In this document: positions 17,051-26,804 of the stretch, one piece after another
Layout: each line of letters starts with the position of its first letter
Numbering within the stretch: position 1 is the first letter of the stretch
The notes under the pieces: generated by a model
Seen by the model: only the letters and a program-made list of their open reading frames with translations
Database searches by the model: none
What the model was told of the DNA's origin: nothing
Program-made: the position numbers and the translations under genes
Origin: Novosphingobium kaempferiae
GTDB lineage: Bacteria > Pseudomonadota > Alphaproteobacteria > Sphingomonadales > Sphingomonadaceae
Assembly (NCBI RefSeq): GCF_021227995.1
Contig: NZ_CP089301.1
Span: forward strand, 3,596,001-3,660,000
Reading direction: 5' to 3'
DNA length: 64,000 nucleotides

Positions 17051-17959
17051 TCAGCCGAGTTTTGTGCCCGCCGGTATCGGCCTGCCGCGCAGCAGGTCTG
17101 CCGTCGCCATGGCCGGCTTGCCCGCGCGCTGGACGCGGGTGACGCGCAGTGCCCCGGTTTCGCAAGCGACGGTCAGCGCATCGTCCAGCGTGACGCCGGG
17201 CTCGCCGCTGCCTTCGACGATATCCGCCGCCAGCACCTTGTATCGCTCGCCGTCGAGTTCGAAGAACGCTCCCGGCGCGGGCATGAAGGCGCGGATCTGT
17301 CGCTCCACCTGCTCCGCGTCCTGCGCGAAATCGAGCCGCGCCTCGGCCTTGTCGATCTTCTTCGCGTAAGTGACGCCGTCCTCCGGCTGCGGCACCGCCC
17401 GATGCACCGCAAGATCACGCAGCGTCCCGACCAGCAGTTGCGCGCCACGCTCGGCGAGTTCCGAAGTCAGTTCGCCCGCCGTCTTGCGGTCGATCGTGGT
17501 ACGCAGCGTTGCCAGCATCGGCCCGGTGTCGAGTCCGGCCTCCATCTGCATGATCGTGATCCCGGTCGTCGGATCGCCCGCCAGGATCGCCCGCTGGATC
17601 GGCGCCGCCCCGCGCCAGCGCGGCAGGATCGAGGCATGGATGTTGAGGCACCCGAGGCGCGGCGCATCGAGCACCGCCTGCGGCAGGATCAGCCCATACG
17701 CCGCGACCACGGCGACATCCGCCTCCAGCGCGGCGAAGGCAGCCTGCTCGTCAGCGCCCTTCAGCGAGACCGGATGGCGCACCTCGATCCCGCGCGTCTC
17801 CGCCTCCCTGTGGACCGGCGAGGGCGTCAGTTCCTTGCCGCGCCGCCCGCCGGGACGGGGCGGCTGCGAGTAGACGGCCACGACCTCGTGCCCCGCCTCG
17901 ACCAGCGCGACGAGGGCGGGCACCGCGAAGTCGGGTGTGCCCATGAAGACGATGCGCAT
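17051..17959 (-). CDS. fmt: Methionyl-tRNA formyltransferase
   Basis: Formylates initiator Met-tRNA with 10-formyl-THF. 302 residues; the catalytic segment [20 protein letters not shown] and DTGPML hold the conserved Asn, His and Asp, and the N-terminus [20 protein letters not shown] is canonical. C-terminal OB-like domain present. Its usual partner def is downstream on the opposite strand after recR, so the two are not co-transcribed here. Confidence 0.96.
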   Translation of the reverse strand: MRIVFMGTPDFAVPALVALVEAGHEVVAVYSQPPRPGGRRGKELTPSPVHREAETRGIEVRHPVSLKGADEQAAFAALEADVAVVAAYGLILPQAVLDAPRLGCLNIHASILPRWRGAAPIQRAILAGDPTTGITIMQMEAGLDTGPMLATLRTTIDRKTAGELTSELAERGAQLLVGTLRDLAVHRAVPQPEDGVTYAKKIDKAEARLDFAQDAEQVERQIRAFMPAPGAFFELDGERYKVLAADIVEGSGEPGVTLDDALTVACETGALRVTRVQRAGKPAMATADLLRGRPIPAGTKLG

Positions 17960-18019
17960 GATGTGGGGAACTCCTGAGCGGGCTTTCTAAGAACCGGCGC
18001 AGGCCCTATCTCCCTCGCC

Positions 18020-18616
18020 ATGGCATCGCAAGAGATCGAGACACTGACCGCCGCCCTGTCGCGCCTGCCGGGGCTTGGCCCGCGCTCGGCCCGCCGCGCC
18101 GTGCTCTGGCTCATCAAGCGGCGCGAGTCCGCGCTCGTCCAGATCCTCGATGCGCTGGCGGCGGTCCGCGAGGCGCTCGTCGAGTGCCGGACCTGCGGCA
18201 ACGTCGACACCACCGACCCTTGCGCGATCTGCGCCGATCCGCGCCGCGATGCCCGCTCGATCTGCGTGGTCGAGGAAGTCGCCGACCTCTGGGCGCTCGA
18301 CCGCGCGCGGTTGTTCACCGGGCGCTACCACGTCCTTGGCGGTCGTCTCTCCGCGCTCGACGGCGTGCGGCCCGAGGATCTTGCCATCGACACGCTGCTG
18401 CGCCGGATCGAGGAGGGTGGGATCGACGAGGTGCTGCTGGCGATGAACGCCACGCTGGAGGGGCAGACCACCGCGCACTACATCGCCGAGCGGCTCGAAG
18501 GCTTCCCGGTCCGCGTGACGCAGCTCGCCCACGGCCTGCCGGTCGGCGGCGAGCTGGATTACCTCGACGAAGGCACGCTGGCGCAGGCCATCCGCGCGCG
18601 CCGTCCGGTAGCCTGA
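18020..18616 (+). CDS. recR: Recombination protein RecR
   Basis: Loads RecA with RecO/RecF during gap repair. 198 residues: helix-hairpin-helix [20 protein letters not shown], a four-Cys zinc finger ([16 protein letters not shown]) and the Toprim core beginning [14 protein letters not shown]. Divergent from fmt with 60 bases between starts; followed 67 bases later by def. Confidence 0.96.
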   Translation: MASQEIETLTAALSRLPGLGPRSARRAVLWLIKRRESALVQILDALAAVREALVECRTCGNVDTTDPCAICADPRRDARSICVVEEVADLWALDRARLFTGRYHVLGGRLSALDGVRPEDLAIDTLLRRIEEGGIDEVLLAMNATLEGQTTAHYIAERLEGFPVRVTQLAHGLPVGGELDYLDEGTLAQAIRARRPVA

Positions 18617-18683
18617 GAACACCGATCACGGTGATCGCCGCGGCCTGCTTGCGAAAATGCGGCTTCGGGATTATCTGGCGCAC

Positions 18684-19253
18684 ATGGCTATCCGTGAAAT
18701 CCTCGAAGTTCCCGACCAGCGTCTGAAGCAGGTCTCCGTCCCCGTCGAAACGTTCGACGACGAGCTGAAGACGCTCGTCGAGGACATGTTCGAGACGATG
18801 TACGACGCCCCCGGCATCGGGCTCGCCGCGATCCAGGTCGGCGTGCCGCTGCGCGTGCTGGTGATCGACCTCCAGCCCGAGGACGAGGATGCGGAGCCGG
18901 AAGTGTGCCACTCGCACGGCGACCATCACCACACGCACCAGCCCACCAAGAAGGAGCCGCGGATCTTCATCAACCCGGAGATCCTCGATCCTTCCGAAGA
19001 ACATATCGTCTATCAGGAAGGCTGCCTCTCGGTCCCCGAGATCTTCGCCGACGTTGAGCGCCCCTCGCGCATCCGCGCCCGCTGGCAGGATCTCGACGGC
19101 GCGACTCATGAGGAGGAGATGGACGGCCTGCTCGCGATCTGCCTCCAGCACGAGATGGACCACCTCGAAGGCATCCTCTTCATCGACCACCTCTCGCGCC
19201 TGAAGCGCCAGATGGCGCTCAAGAAGCTCGAAAAGCTGCGCAAGGCGGCCTGA
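18684..19253 (+). CDS. def: Peptide deformylase with His-rich insertion
   Basis: Removes the N-formyl group from nascent proteins. 189 residues; all three metal-site motifs present: [17 protein letters not shown] (Cys ligand) and QHEMDHLEG (two His and catalytic Glu). Between motifs 1 and 2 there is an inserted acidic/His-rich loop ([14 protein letters not shown] near residues 73-86) not part of the core fold. ATG 18684 gives the usual [11 protein letters not shown] start. Insert could bind zinc or iron; that is inference. Confidence 0.95.
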   Translation: MAIREILEVPDQRLKQVSVPVETFDDELKTLVEDMFETMYDAPGIGLAAIQVGVPLRVLVIDLQPEDEDAEPEVCHSHGDHHHTHQPTKKEPRIFINPEILDPSEEHIVYQEGCLSVPEIFADVERPSRIRARWQDLDGATHEEEMDGLLAICLQHEMDHLEGILFIDHLSRLKRQMALKKLEKLRKAA

Positions 19254-19333
19254 TTTCCGGCCGTCTGATGAGGGCAGTGGACAATCGCCGAAAAGGGGCT
19301 GGAGTTCCTGAAATGTTCCATTAGTTTGGCGCA

Positions 19334-20887
19334 ATGGAACTCGCAGTCGCCACGATTCTCGCTCTCGTCATCGGCCTCGCCGCAGGCTGGTTCTTCGGCT
19401 CCCGGCCTGTCGCGCAATGGCGCGCGCAGGCCGAGGCGCGCGAGCGTGAGGCGCGCGAAGGCGACGCCAGGTATCTGCGGACATTCGCCGATCTCGAAGC
19501 CGCGCGCGAACGCGCGGGCCGTGCAGACGCGCTGGAACAGGCGCTCGAACGTGCGCGTATCGATCACGAAGGCGTAACCGAGCGGCTGCGCCATGACGGC
19601 GCCTCCGCCATCGAGCGGACCCGCAGCGAACTGACCCAGATGCTCGACAAGGCGCGCTCCGAACATGCAGGCCGCGTCGATACGCTGCTGCGCGAACAGC
19701 GCGCGCTGTCGGACGAACTGTCGACCCTGCGTGAAAAGACCGCCAACTTCGACGAGCAGAAGCGCCTGCTCATCGAGGCGCAGGAAGCGCTGCGCAAGGA
19801 GTTCGAAAACGCTGGCGCCAAAGTGCTGGCGGGCGCGCAGGAAGCCTTCCTGCGCCGTGCCGGGGAGCGTTTCGAGCAGAGCGAGAAGGCCAGCGCCGAG
19901 CGGATCAACTCGATCCTCGCGCCCGTTGGCCAGCGGCTGAAAAGCTACGAGGAACAGGTCGCATCGCTGGAAGCCAAGCGCGTGGATGCCTTCGGCCAGT
20001 TGACCGGCCAGATCGAGGCGCTGCGCGTCGGGCAGGAACTGGTGCGGGCCGAAGCCGTGCGGCTCGGCAACTCGCTGCGCAATGCCCCCAAGGCGCGCGG
20101 GCGCTGGGGCGAGCAGCAGCTCAAGAACGTGCTCGAACAGTGCGGCCTGACCGAACACACCGATTTCGAGACCGAACAGTCGATCGATACCGAGGACGGC
20201 CGCCTGCGGCCCGACGCCATCGTGCGCATCCCCGGCAACAAGCAACTGGTGATCGACGCCAAGGTCTCGCTCAACGCTTATCAGGACGCCTTCGAGGCGG
20301 AGGACGAGGCGACGCGGATCGGGTTCCTGAACCAGCATGCGGGATCGATGCGCAACCACATCCAGACGCTCGGCGCCAAGAGCTACCAGAGCCAGTTCGA
20401 GAATGCTCCCGACTACGTGATCATGTTCGTCCCCGGCGAGCACTTCATTGCCGCCGCGCTCGACCACGATTCCGGCCTTTGGGACTTCGCCTTCGACCGC
20501 AAGGTACTGCTGGCGAGCCCGACCAACCTCGTCGCCATCGCCCGCACCATCGCGCAGGTCTGGCAGCAGGAAGGTCTGGCGAAGGAAGCGCGCGAGATCG
20601 GCAAGCTTGGCGCGGACCTCTACGACAGCCTTGCGAAGACGCAGGACGATCTGTCGAAGGTCGGCACACACCTTGGCCGAGCGGTGAACAGTTTCAACGA
20701 CTTCGCGCGCACTTATGAGGGTAATGTGATGAGCCGTGCGCGCCGCCTGAGCGAGAAGCACATCAAGATCGGCAAGCGCGAGATCTCCGACGAAGTGCCG
20801 CTTGTCGAATCCGCGCCGCGCTATGCCGATCCCGCCGCGCAGATCGAGGACCGCGCCGGAGAGATCACCGAAGAGGCAGCCGAATAA
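19334..20887 (+). CDS. rmuC: DNA recombination protein RmuC
   Basis: 517 residues. N-terminal hydrophobic anchor (LAVATILALVIGLAAGWFFG), a long coiled coil rich in A, E, R and Q (about 25-210), then the RmuC nuclease-like domain with KARGRWGEQQLKNVLEQCGL, VIDAKVSLNAYQDAFEA and MFVPGEHFIAAALDHD. RmuC limits inversions at short inverted repeats. It follows def by about 80 bases. Confidence 0.95.
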   Translation: MELAVATILALVIGLAAGWFFGSRPVAQWRAQAEAREREAREGDARYLRTFADLEAARERAGRADALEQALERARIDHEGVTERLRHDGASAIERTRSELTQMLDKARSEHAGRVDTLLREQRALSDELSTLREKTANFDEQKRLLIEAQEALRKEFENAGAKVLAGAQEAFLRRAGERFEQSEKASAERINSILAPVGQRLKSYEEQVASLEAKRVDAFGQLTGQIEALRVGQELVRAEAVRLGNSLRNAPKARGRWGEQQLKNVLEQCGLTEHTDFETEQSIDTEDGRLRPDAIVRIPGNKQLVIDAKVSLNAYQDAFEAEDEATRIGFLNQHAGSMRNHIQTLGAKSYQSQFENAPDYVIMFVPGEHFIAAALDHDSGLWDFAFDRKVLLASPTNLVAIARTIAQVWQQEGLAKEAREIGKLGADLYDSLAKTQDDLSKVGTHLGRAVNSFNDFARTYEGNVMSRARRLSEKHIKIGKREISDEVPLVESAPRYADPAAQIEDRAGEITEEAAE

Positions 20888-20893
20888 GCGGCC

Positions 20894-21319
20894 TCAGTCG
20901 GCGGGGCGGGTCAGTTCGGCAGTGTGGCCGCTCGATTGGAGGGTCATGCGCTGACCCTCGACAGTGACGCGCGGTGTTGCGACGAGGAGGGCGCTGACGG
21001 CGTTGCCTTCTTCCCATGACGATTGTTCGCAGGGAGCCTCGCCCTGGTTCAGCGGACCGGCGATCAGGCGGTCTTCATCGACGCGCCATGGTCCGAGCAG
21101 GCGGTTGCAGCCTGCCTGAATGACGATCGTCTTGCCGTCGAAGGAAATCCCGGCAGCCTCGGACGCGGGACGCTTTCCGTCGATGGTGTCGAAGCGCCAT
21201 TGGCTACCGACCCAGGCTTTCGCCAGCGGCTCGCGCTGCGCGATGTGAGAGCTGTCGCCAGCGTCTGAACATCCCGCCACAAGCATCGGACAGAACAGAA
21301 AAAAGCCGAATCGCTGCAT
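20894..21319 (-). CDS. META-domain (HslJ-like) lipoprotein
   Basis: 141 residues. The N-terminus MQRFGFFLFCPMLVAGCSDA is a lipoprotein signal with lipobox LVAGC. The mature part matches the META fold: WRFDTIDGKRP, ISFDGKTIVIQAGCNRLLGPW and a C-terminal strand VTVEGQRMTLQS. Members of this family are periplasmic and linked to heat-shock or antibiotic resistance in some species; role here unknown. It converges with rmuC with 6 bases between stops. Confidence 0.82.
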   Translation of the reverse strand: MQRFGFFLFCPMLVAGCSDAGDSSHIAQREPLAKAWVGSQWRFDTIDGKRPASEAAGISFDGKTIVIQAGCNRLLGPWRVDEDRLIAGPLNQGEAPCEQSSWEEGNAVSALLVATPRVTVEGQRMTLQSSGHTAELTRPAD

Positions 21320-21391
21320 GATGCGCGCACGATAAGACGTGGCAGGTGAGGGGCAGATGAACGCCGCAACGGCGCGCTGCCCGCTTCCTTT

Positions 21392-21466
21392 CGTCATTGC
21401 GAGCGTAGCGAAGCAATCCAGCGGCGCGCTCTGACCGTGGATTGCTTCGTTACGCTCGCAATGACG
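21392..21466. repeat. Interspersed palindromic repeat, copy 2 (CGTCATTGCGAG family)
   Basis: CGTCATTGCGAGCGTAGCGA...TCCA (21392-21420) and TGGATTGCTTCGTTACGCTC...TGACG (21438-21466) are inverted copies around a 17-base centre. Located upstream of the META lipoprotein gene and downstream of the RNA methyltransferase gene. Confidence 0.88.
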
Positions 21467-21481
21467 AGGGGTGTGGCGAAA

Positions 21482-22315
21482 TCAGGACGTGCGCAGGTGC
21501 GCCAGCGCCTCGTAGGCCAGCACTGCTCCGGCAACCGCTGCGTTCAGGCTGTCGGCACGGCCCAGCATCGGGATGGTGACCCGCAGGTCGCACGCTTCCT
21601 CGTAGGCGGCGGGCAGCCCTTGCGATTCGTTGCCGACCATCAGGAAGCACGGCGCGGCGTAAGGCGCCTGCCGGTAGTCGGTCGGATCGCGCAGCGAGGC
21701 GGCGACAAGCTGGCCGTCGCCTTCGCGCAGCCATTGCTGGAACTCGTCCCAGCGCGCGATGGCGAGTTTCTGGGTGAAGATCGCACCCATGCTGGCGCGC
21801 ACGGCCTCGACCGAGAAGGGATCGGCGCAGTCGTCGATCAGGATCAGTCCGCCCGCGCCCACCGCGTCGCCGGTGCGCAGCATGGTGCCGAGGTTGCCGG
21901 GATCGCGCAGCGCCTGCGCCACCAGCCAGATCGGCGAGCTTGCGCGGTCGAGGTTGGCGAGGCTGGTGTCGAACTCCGCGAAGACGCCCGCGACGGCCTG
22001 CGGGTTGTCCTTGCCGGTGACTTTGGCGAGGATGTCCACGTCCATCTCGACGATCTCGCCGCCGTTGGCGGAGACTGCGGCCTCCAGCGCGTCGAGCAGC
22101 GGATGCGGATCGCGGCCGATGGCCATCACCAGCATCTCGGGCAGGACGCCGCATTCGCGCGCATCGGTCAGCAGGCGCAGGCCTTCCGCCAGGAAGCGCC
22201 GCTCGCGCTTGCGGTGCTTCTTGTCGCGCAGCGAGCGCAGGAACTTGACGAGGGGATTGGAAAAGCCGGTGATCGTGCGGCGATAGGTGCCGCCCGGTGC
22301 AGGGTACTCGCTCAC
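21482..22315 (-). CDS. TrmH/SpoU-family RNA 2'-O-methyltransferase
   Basis: 277 residues: an N-terminal RNA-binding region (FLRSLRDKKHRKRERRFLAE) and the SPOUT knotted domain with VAQALRDPGNLGTMLRTGDA (motif 1), FLMVGNESQGLP (motif 2) and RVTIPMLGRADSLNAAVAGA (motif 3), including the conserved N, E and N-A-A. It methylates ribose of rRNA or tRNA; target unknown. GTG 22315 gives the family N-terminus, 10 bases after ptsH. Confidence 0.93.
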   Translation of the reverse strand: MSEYPAPGGTYRRTITGFSNPLVKFLRSLRDKKHRKRERRFLAEGLRLLTDARECGVLPEMLVMAIGRDPHPLLDALEAAVSANGGEIVEMDVDILAKVTGKDNPQAVAGVFAEFDTSLANLDRASSPIWLVAQALRDPGNLGTMLRTGDAVGAGGLILIDDCADPFSVEAVRASMGAIFTQKLAIARWDEFQQWLREGDGQLVAASLRDPTDYRQAPYAAPCFLMVGNESQGLPAAYEEACDLRVTIPMLGRADSLNAAVAGAVLAYEALAHLRTS

Positions 22316-22325
22316 TGGCCGGGGC

Positions 22326-22604
22326 TCACTCTTCGCCGAAGCCGTCGCGCACGAGGCCGGCGAGCACGGCAAGCGCCTGGTCGGCGCCGTCACCCGCGCA
22401 GGCGATCTCGATGGTGTCGCCCTTGGCGGCGCCGAGCATCATCAGGCCGAGGATCGAGCCGCCCGCGGCCGACATGCCGTCCTTGCTGACGGTGACGGAG
22501 ACGGCAGGCGGCAGGTCGGCGACATGGCCGACGAACTTGGCGCTGGCGCGGGCGTGGAGGCCGCGCTTGTTCACGATGAGCACCGACTCGCGGCAGTCGA
22601 TCAT
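22326..22604 (-). CDS. ptsH: HPr, phosphocarrier protein of the nitrogen-type PTS
   Basis: 92 residues. The active His is in NKRGLHARASAKF; the regulatory Ser that HPr kinase modifies is in the SAAGGSILGLMML segment. Length and order fit NPr-like HPr of alphaproteobacteria. Start overlaps the EIIA stop (ATGA). With hprK and rapZ nearby, it signals rather than transports sugar. Confidence 0.95.
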   Translation of the reverse strand: MIDCRESVLIVNKRGLHARASAKFVGHVADLPPAVSVTVSKDGMSAAGGSILGLMMLGAAKGDTIEIACAGDGADQALAVLAGLVRDGFGEE

Positions 22605-23005
22605 GCGTCCTGCCCCAAGTATTCGCTGGCGATGGTGATGTAGTTGCGGCCCGCGTCGCGCGCGGCGGCGACGGCTTCGCGCACCGGCATGCAGCCGCGC
22701 GCCTTGGCGAGACGGATCAGCATGGGCAGGTTGATGCCAGCGATCACCTCGACCTTGCCCGCCTGCATCAGCGAGATCGCGAGGTTGGAGGGGGTGCCGC
22801 CGAACAGGTCGGTCAGGATGATGACGCCTTCGCCGCTGTCCACCTTGGTGATGGCGTCGGCGATTTCGGAGCGGCGGCGTTCCATGTCGTCGTTCGGGCC
22901 GATGCAGACGGTCGCGACGTCGGGCTGGTCGCCGACGACGTGCTCCATCGCGTGTACGAACTCCTCGGCGAGATTGCCGTGAGTAACCAGAATCATGCCG
23001 ATCAT
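22601..23005 (-). CDS. PTS EIIA component, mannose-family (ManX-like)
   Basis: 134 residues: phosphorylatable His in ILVTHGNLAEEF near residue 9, then GVIILTDLFGGTPSNLAISL and EVIAGINLPMLIRL. This EIIA-Man type without EIIB/EIIC is the regulatory partner in the alphaproteobacterial nitrogen PTS. It overlaps ptsH by 4 bases and lies 48 bases after rapZ. No transport components are present in the window. Confidence 0.94.
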   Translation of the reverse strand: MIGMILVTHGNLAEEFVHAMEHVVGDQPDVATVCIGPNDDMERRRSEIADAITKVDSGEGVIILTDLFGGTPSNLAISLMQAGKVEVIAGINLPMLIRLAKARGCMPVREAVAAARDAGRNYITIASEYLGQDA

Positions 23006-23053
23006 GCCGGGAGAGCGCTCCGAATTTCCTGCAATCGCACCCGGTTGATGTTC

Positions 23054-23971
23054 CTATTTCTCACGCCGCAGACCTCCTTCCAGAAGATCGGCTGCCCGCG
23101 AGCCCAGGTTGCGGTGCAGCAATGTGGGCGAAAATCCTGAGAGACGCAAGGCCGCTGCGATCTGTTCGGCGGTGAATACCGAGCGGTGTCTCCCCCCGGT
23201 ACAACCGAAAGCTATGTGAACATAGGCTTTTCCCTGAGCGCGGTAACGCGGCAGCAACATCAGGACCAGATCGCGGATCCGGATAAAGGCCTCTTCCCAT
23301 GCGGGATCCTTGCGGATGTAGTCGCCCACCGCCGCATCCTGCCCTGTCTGGGGGCGCAGTTCGGCGTCCCAGTGCGGGTTGTCGAGGAAGCGCATGTCGA
23401 AGACGAGATCGGCGATCGGCGGCATCCCGCGCGAGAAGCCGAAGCTCGATACGGTGACCGTCAGTTCCTCGGCGGCGCTGTCGGCGAAGCGTTCGCGAAT
23501 CGCGCGCTGCAGGTCGTTCGAGGTGAATTCGCTGGTGTCGACGAGCAGGTCCGCCCAGCGCCGCAGCGGGGCGAGCAGTTCGCGTTCGGCGCGGATGCCG
23601 GTCGATACCGGCGCGTCGGCGGCGAGGGCGTGGCGGCGGCGGGTCTCGTTGTAGCGGCGCTCAAGCTCGGAGCTGGAGCAGTCGAGGAACATGGTGGTCA
23701 GCTGGAGGTCGCGGCGTTCGCTCAGGCTCTTGACCTGCGCGATCACGCGTTCGGGGTCGAAGCCGCGGGTGCGGGAATCGAAGCCGATCGCCAGTGGCGT
23801 GGGATCGCCCTCGGGCGCGCCGTCGATCAGGGCGTCGAGCATGCGGACCGGGAAGTTGTCGACGATCTCCCAGCCGAGATCCTCCAGCACGCGCAGCGCC
23901 GTGGTCTTGCCGGCCCCCAGCATTCCCGTCACCAGCAGCACGCGCTGCGGATTTCCCGCTTGATTCCCCAT
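23054..23971 (-). CDS. rapZ: RNase adapter RapZ (P-loop, YvcJ-like)
   Basis: 305 residues with Walker A TGMLGAGKTTALRVLED, the Walker B/DCSS region TMFLDCSSSELERRYNETRR and the C-terminal signature HIAFGCTGGRHRSVFTAEQ. In enterobacteria RapZ senses amino-sugar status; in alphaproteobacteria it sits in the PTS/ChvGI operon and its ligand is unsettled. ATG 23971 gives the canonical start; the upstream in-frame stretch overlaps hprK and lacks family support. Confidence 0.94.
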   Translation of the reverse strand: MGNQAGNPQRVLLVTGMLGAGKTTALRVLEDLGWEIVDNFPVRMLDALIDGAPEGDPTPLAIGFDSRTRGFDPERVIAQVKSLSERRDLQLTTMFLDCSSSELERRYNETRRRHALAADAPVSTGIRAERELLAPLRRWADLLVDTSEFTSNDLQRAIRERFADSAAEELTVTVSSFGFSRGMPPIADLVFDMRFLDNPHWDAELRPQTGQDAAVGDYIRKDPAWEEAFIRIRDLVLMLLPRYRAQGKAYVHIAFGCTGGRHRSVFTAEQIAAALRLSGFSPTLLHRNLGSRAADLLEGGLRREK

Positions 23972-24044
23972 AGCTTGCTTCTCTGCGCGCACTCGCCCGG
24001 AAAGGGAAGGGGGCGAAAGGGCTATGCTCGATATGAGAGGGCGG

Positions 24045-24470
24045 TCAGCCGGGAAGGCCGTAGCGGCGCAGCGCCAGTTCGGCCTTGAGGGGCAGAGCCT
24101 CGCCACCCGGCCAGAGGCGGATGAGCGGCAGGGTCACGTCCGCGATGGCGAGCGTCTCCGGCTCCTCGATGTAGCGCGGGGCGTCGGCATCCAGCGCGAG
24201 CACGAGGGCCACGGGGACGGCTTCGGCACAGGGGAACGCCAGCAGCCCGAGGTTGCGCACTTCGATGAGGCCGCGCGTGCGGGGATGCGGGTGCGCGATG
24301 AGCGTGCCGTCGCGAACTTCCAGCATCACGGAGTCGTCGCCGACCAGAACGGCACCCCGGTCTATCAGCGTGAGCGCCAGACTGGACTTGCCCGCACCCG
24401 GCGGTCCTTCGATCAACACGCCGCGTCCGTCGATGGCGACGCAGGTGGACTGGCGCGGGAACAGGCTCAC
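24045..24470 (-). CDS. hprK: HPr kinase/phosphorylase, short form
   Basis: 141 residues only, lacking the N-terminal domain of Firmicute HprK as usual for alphaproteobacteria. The P-loop is EGPPGAGKSSLALTL, with GAVLVGDDSVML next and a C-terminal HprK signature region. It phosphorylates HPr on Ser to tune the PTS. GTG start overlaps the sensor-kinase stop (GTGA). Confidence 0.93.
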   Translation of the reverse strand: MSLFPRQSTCVAIDGRGVLIEGPPGAGKSSLALTLIDRGAVLVGDDSVMLEVRDGTLIAHPHPRTRGLIEVRNLGLLAFPCAEAVPVALVLALDADAPRYIEEPETLAIADVTLPLIRLWPGGEALPLKAELALRRYGLPG

Positions 24471-26047
24471 GCGCCCGGCTCCCAGACCGGCAGCGAGATG
24501 ACCAACCGCGCGCCGGGTTCGCCGTCGGTCCGGTCGGTGGCGACGAGGCGGCCGAAGTGCGCCTCGACGATGGTGCGCGCGATGGCGAGGCCGAGGCCGC
24601 TGTGGGTGCCGAACTCCTCGCGCGAGGGGCGCAGCGAGTGGAAGCGTTCGAACACCCGCTCGCGCGAGGCCTGCGGGATGCCGGGGCCATGGTCGGCGAC
24701 GGCGATCTTCACGCGGCCGTCCACGCGCGACAGCACGATCTCGATGGAGCCGCCGGGAGGCGAGAACGAGACGGCGTTGTCGAGCAGGTTTTGCAGCACG
24801 CGTTCCAGCCGCGCAGCGTCGCCCGGCACCATGAGGCTGTCGCTTTCGGCGTCGGCGCCCGGTTCCTGCACGACCCGGATCGGGCTGCCGCCGTTGACGC
24901 CGCGCTGGTCGCGCTCGCCGACGAGGGCGCGGACTAGGCCGCCCATGTCCACCGGCTCGAAGGTGGTGCGGCTGAGCTGCGCGTCGATCCGGCTCGCGTC
25001 GGCGATCTCGCTGACGAGGAAGTCGATGCGACGCACGTCGTCCTTGGCGATGCCGATGAGCTGGCCGCGCAAGTCCGGTTCGTCCACGCGCTCCAGTGTT
25101 TCGAGCGCGCTGCGCAGCGAAGTCAGCGGGTTCTTGAGTTCGTGCGCGACGTCGGCGGCGAAGCTTTCCACCGCGTCGATGCGCTGGCGCAGCGCCCCGC
25201 TCATGTCGGAGATGGCGCGGGCGAGCAGGCCGATCTCGTCCCGCCGGTCGGGCAGGCGCGGCACGACGACGCTGCGATCACGGCCGAGGCGCACGCGCAC
25301 GGCGGCGCGCACCAGCTTGCGCAGCGGCTCGACGATGGTGCGGGCAAGGAACAGCGAGAGCAGGATCGAGACGCCGAGCGCGCCGCCGACGATGATGGCG
25401 AGGGTCTGGCGCGCCATGCGCACGTTCTCGGTGATGTCGCGCGCGTTGCGGGTGACGAGCAGCGCCGAGCCGTCGGTGCCGACCGGCGTCGCGGCGATGA
25501 TGATCGGCGTGCGGTCGGGCGCGGCCTTGTGGCTGATCCACGTTTCCCTGCCGACGAGCGCTGCGCCGACTTCGGGCCATGCGCGGGCACTGGTGTCGGT
25601 CGGGTCGCGATAGTCCGGTATCTCCGGCGCGCCGAGCACGAAGTCCATCGCGCGGTCGAGCATCCGCGCGGCGTCCTGGAACCACGGTTCCGACGCCGGG
25701 TCGATCAGGCGGTAGGCGGGCCTGGCGAGGGCGAAGCTGTCCCCCGCCAGTTCGCCGCGCGCATCGAACAGGCGCAGGCGCAAGTCCTGCTCCGGGCCGA
25801 TGCGGGCGATCAGCGCGAGACGGCCTGCGGGGTTCTCGTCCGCCAGCGCATCGGCGGTGATCTCGGCTTCGGACTTGGCGAGGCGGTAGCGCTCGGCAAG
25901 CAGTTCGTTGCGGTAGCTGTCGATGTAGAACAGGCTGCCGGCCAGCAGGGCCAGCGCGATGAAGTTGACCGCGAGGATGCGCGCCGTCAGCGAGACGCGC
26001 CATGACGGCAGGCGGCTTCGGCTGCGGCGGTTCTGGCGCCTAGCCAT
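24467..26047 (-). CDS. chvG: Sensor histidine kinase ChvG
   Basis: 526 residues: N-terminal TM (about 25-45), a periplasmic domain of roughly 200 residues, a second TM ([19 protein letters not shown]), HAMP, then HisKA H-box [19 protein letters not shown]-box [11 protein letters not shown] and G-box [14 protein letters not shown]. ChvG senses acid/envelope signals and phosphorylates ChvI. ATG 26047 overlaps the chvI stop by 8 bases. Confidence 0.95.
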   Translation of the reverse strand: MARRQNRRSRSRLPSWRVSLTARILAVNFIALALLAGSLFYIDSYRNELLAERYRLAKSEAEITADALADENPAGRLALIARIGPEQDLRLRLFDARGELAGDSFALARPAYRLIDPASEPWFQDAARMLDRAMDFVLGAPEIPDYRDPTDTSARAWPEVGAALVGRETWISHKAAPDRTPIIIAATPVGTDGSALLVTRNARDITENVRMARQTLAIIVGGALGVSILLSLFLARTIVEPLRKLVRAAVRVRLGRDRSVVVPRLPDRRDEIGLLARAISDMSGALRQRIDAVESFAADVAHELKNPLTSLRSALETLERVDEPDLRGQLIGIAKDDVRRIDFLVSEIADASRIDAQLSRTTFEPVDMGGLVRALVGERDQRGVNGGSPIRVVQEPGADAESDSLMVPGDAARLERVLQNLLDNAVSFSPPGGSIEIVLSRVDGRVKIAVADHGPGIPQASRERVFERFHSLRPSREEFGTHSGLGLAIARTIVEAHFGRLVATDRTDGEPGARLVISLPVWEPGA

Positions 26048-26804
26048 CGGTGAAGGAGTATCCCGCGCCATAGAGCGTGTCGATCGCGGCGAACTCCGGG
26101 TCGGCGGCGCGGAACTTGCGGCGCAGGCGCTTGATGTGGCTGTCGATGGTGCGGTCGTCGACGTAGACGTCGTCGCTGTAGGCCGCGTCCATCAGCTGGT
26201 TGCGGCTCTTCACCACGCCGGGGCGCAGGGCCATCGCCTCGAGGATCAGGAATTCGGTGACCGTCAGCGAGACGGGGCGCCCGTCCCACGTCACCTGATG
26301 GCGCGCCGGGTCGAGCGCGAGGCGGCCGCGCACGACGGGGTCGGGAACCTCGACGCCGGGCGCTTCCTCGGGCGTCGCCTTCGCCAGTTCGCTGCGGCGC
26401 AGGATGGCGCGGATGCGCGCGACGAGCAGGCGCTGGCTGAAGGGCTTGGCGATGTAGTCGTCCGCGCCCATCGCAAGGCCCAGCGCCTCGTCCGGCTCCT
26501 CGTCCTTCGATGTCAGGAAGATCACCGGCAGGCTGGACTGCGCGCGCAGGGCCTTGAGCAGATCGAGCCCGTCCATGCGCGGCATCTTCACGTCGAAGAT
26601 CGCAAGGTCGGGCGGGTTCTCCAGCAGGGCCTTCAGCGCCGTCTCGCCATCGGCATAGACGCGCGTGGCGAAGCCCTCCGCGTGCAGGCCGATCGACAGC
26701 GTGGTCAGGATGTTGCGGTCGTCATCGACGAGCGCGATGACCTGCTGGCGCTTTGGCGCAGGGGTCTCGTCGGCGGGGATCGGGGCGTTCAGTGGTTCGG
26801 CCAT
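26040..26804 (-). CDS. chvI: Response regulator ChvI (OmpR family)
   Basis: 254 residues. Receiver domain with acidic pocket VDDDRN, phospho-acceptor Asp in [13 protein letters not shown] and Lys in [10 protein letters not shown]; winged-helix C-domain ending [10 protein letters not shown] and VDDRTIDSH, the OmpR recognition pattern. First gene of the chvI-chvG-hprK-rapZ-EIIA-ptsH-trmH unit, divergent from pckA as in other alphaproteobacteria. Confidence 0.96.
   Translation of the reverse strand: MAEPLNAPIPADETPAPKRQQVIALVDDDRNILTTLSIGLHAEGFATRVYADGETALKALLENPPDLAIFDVKMPRMDGLDLLKALRAQSSLPVIFLTSKDEEPDEALGLAMGADDYIAKPFSQRLLVARIRAILRRSELAKATPEEAPGVEVPDPVVRGRLALDPARHQVTWDGRPVSLTVTEFLILEAMALRPGVVKSRNQLMDAAYSDDVYVDDRTIDSHIKRLRRKFRAADPEFAAIDTLYGAGYSFTDG

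Noticed and set aside
19106..20761. Long open frame opposite rmuC
   Set aside because: It overlaps rmuC throughout; coiled-coil codon bias gives a shadow. No motifs.
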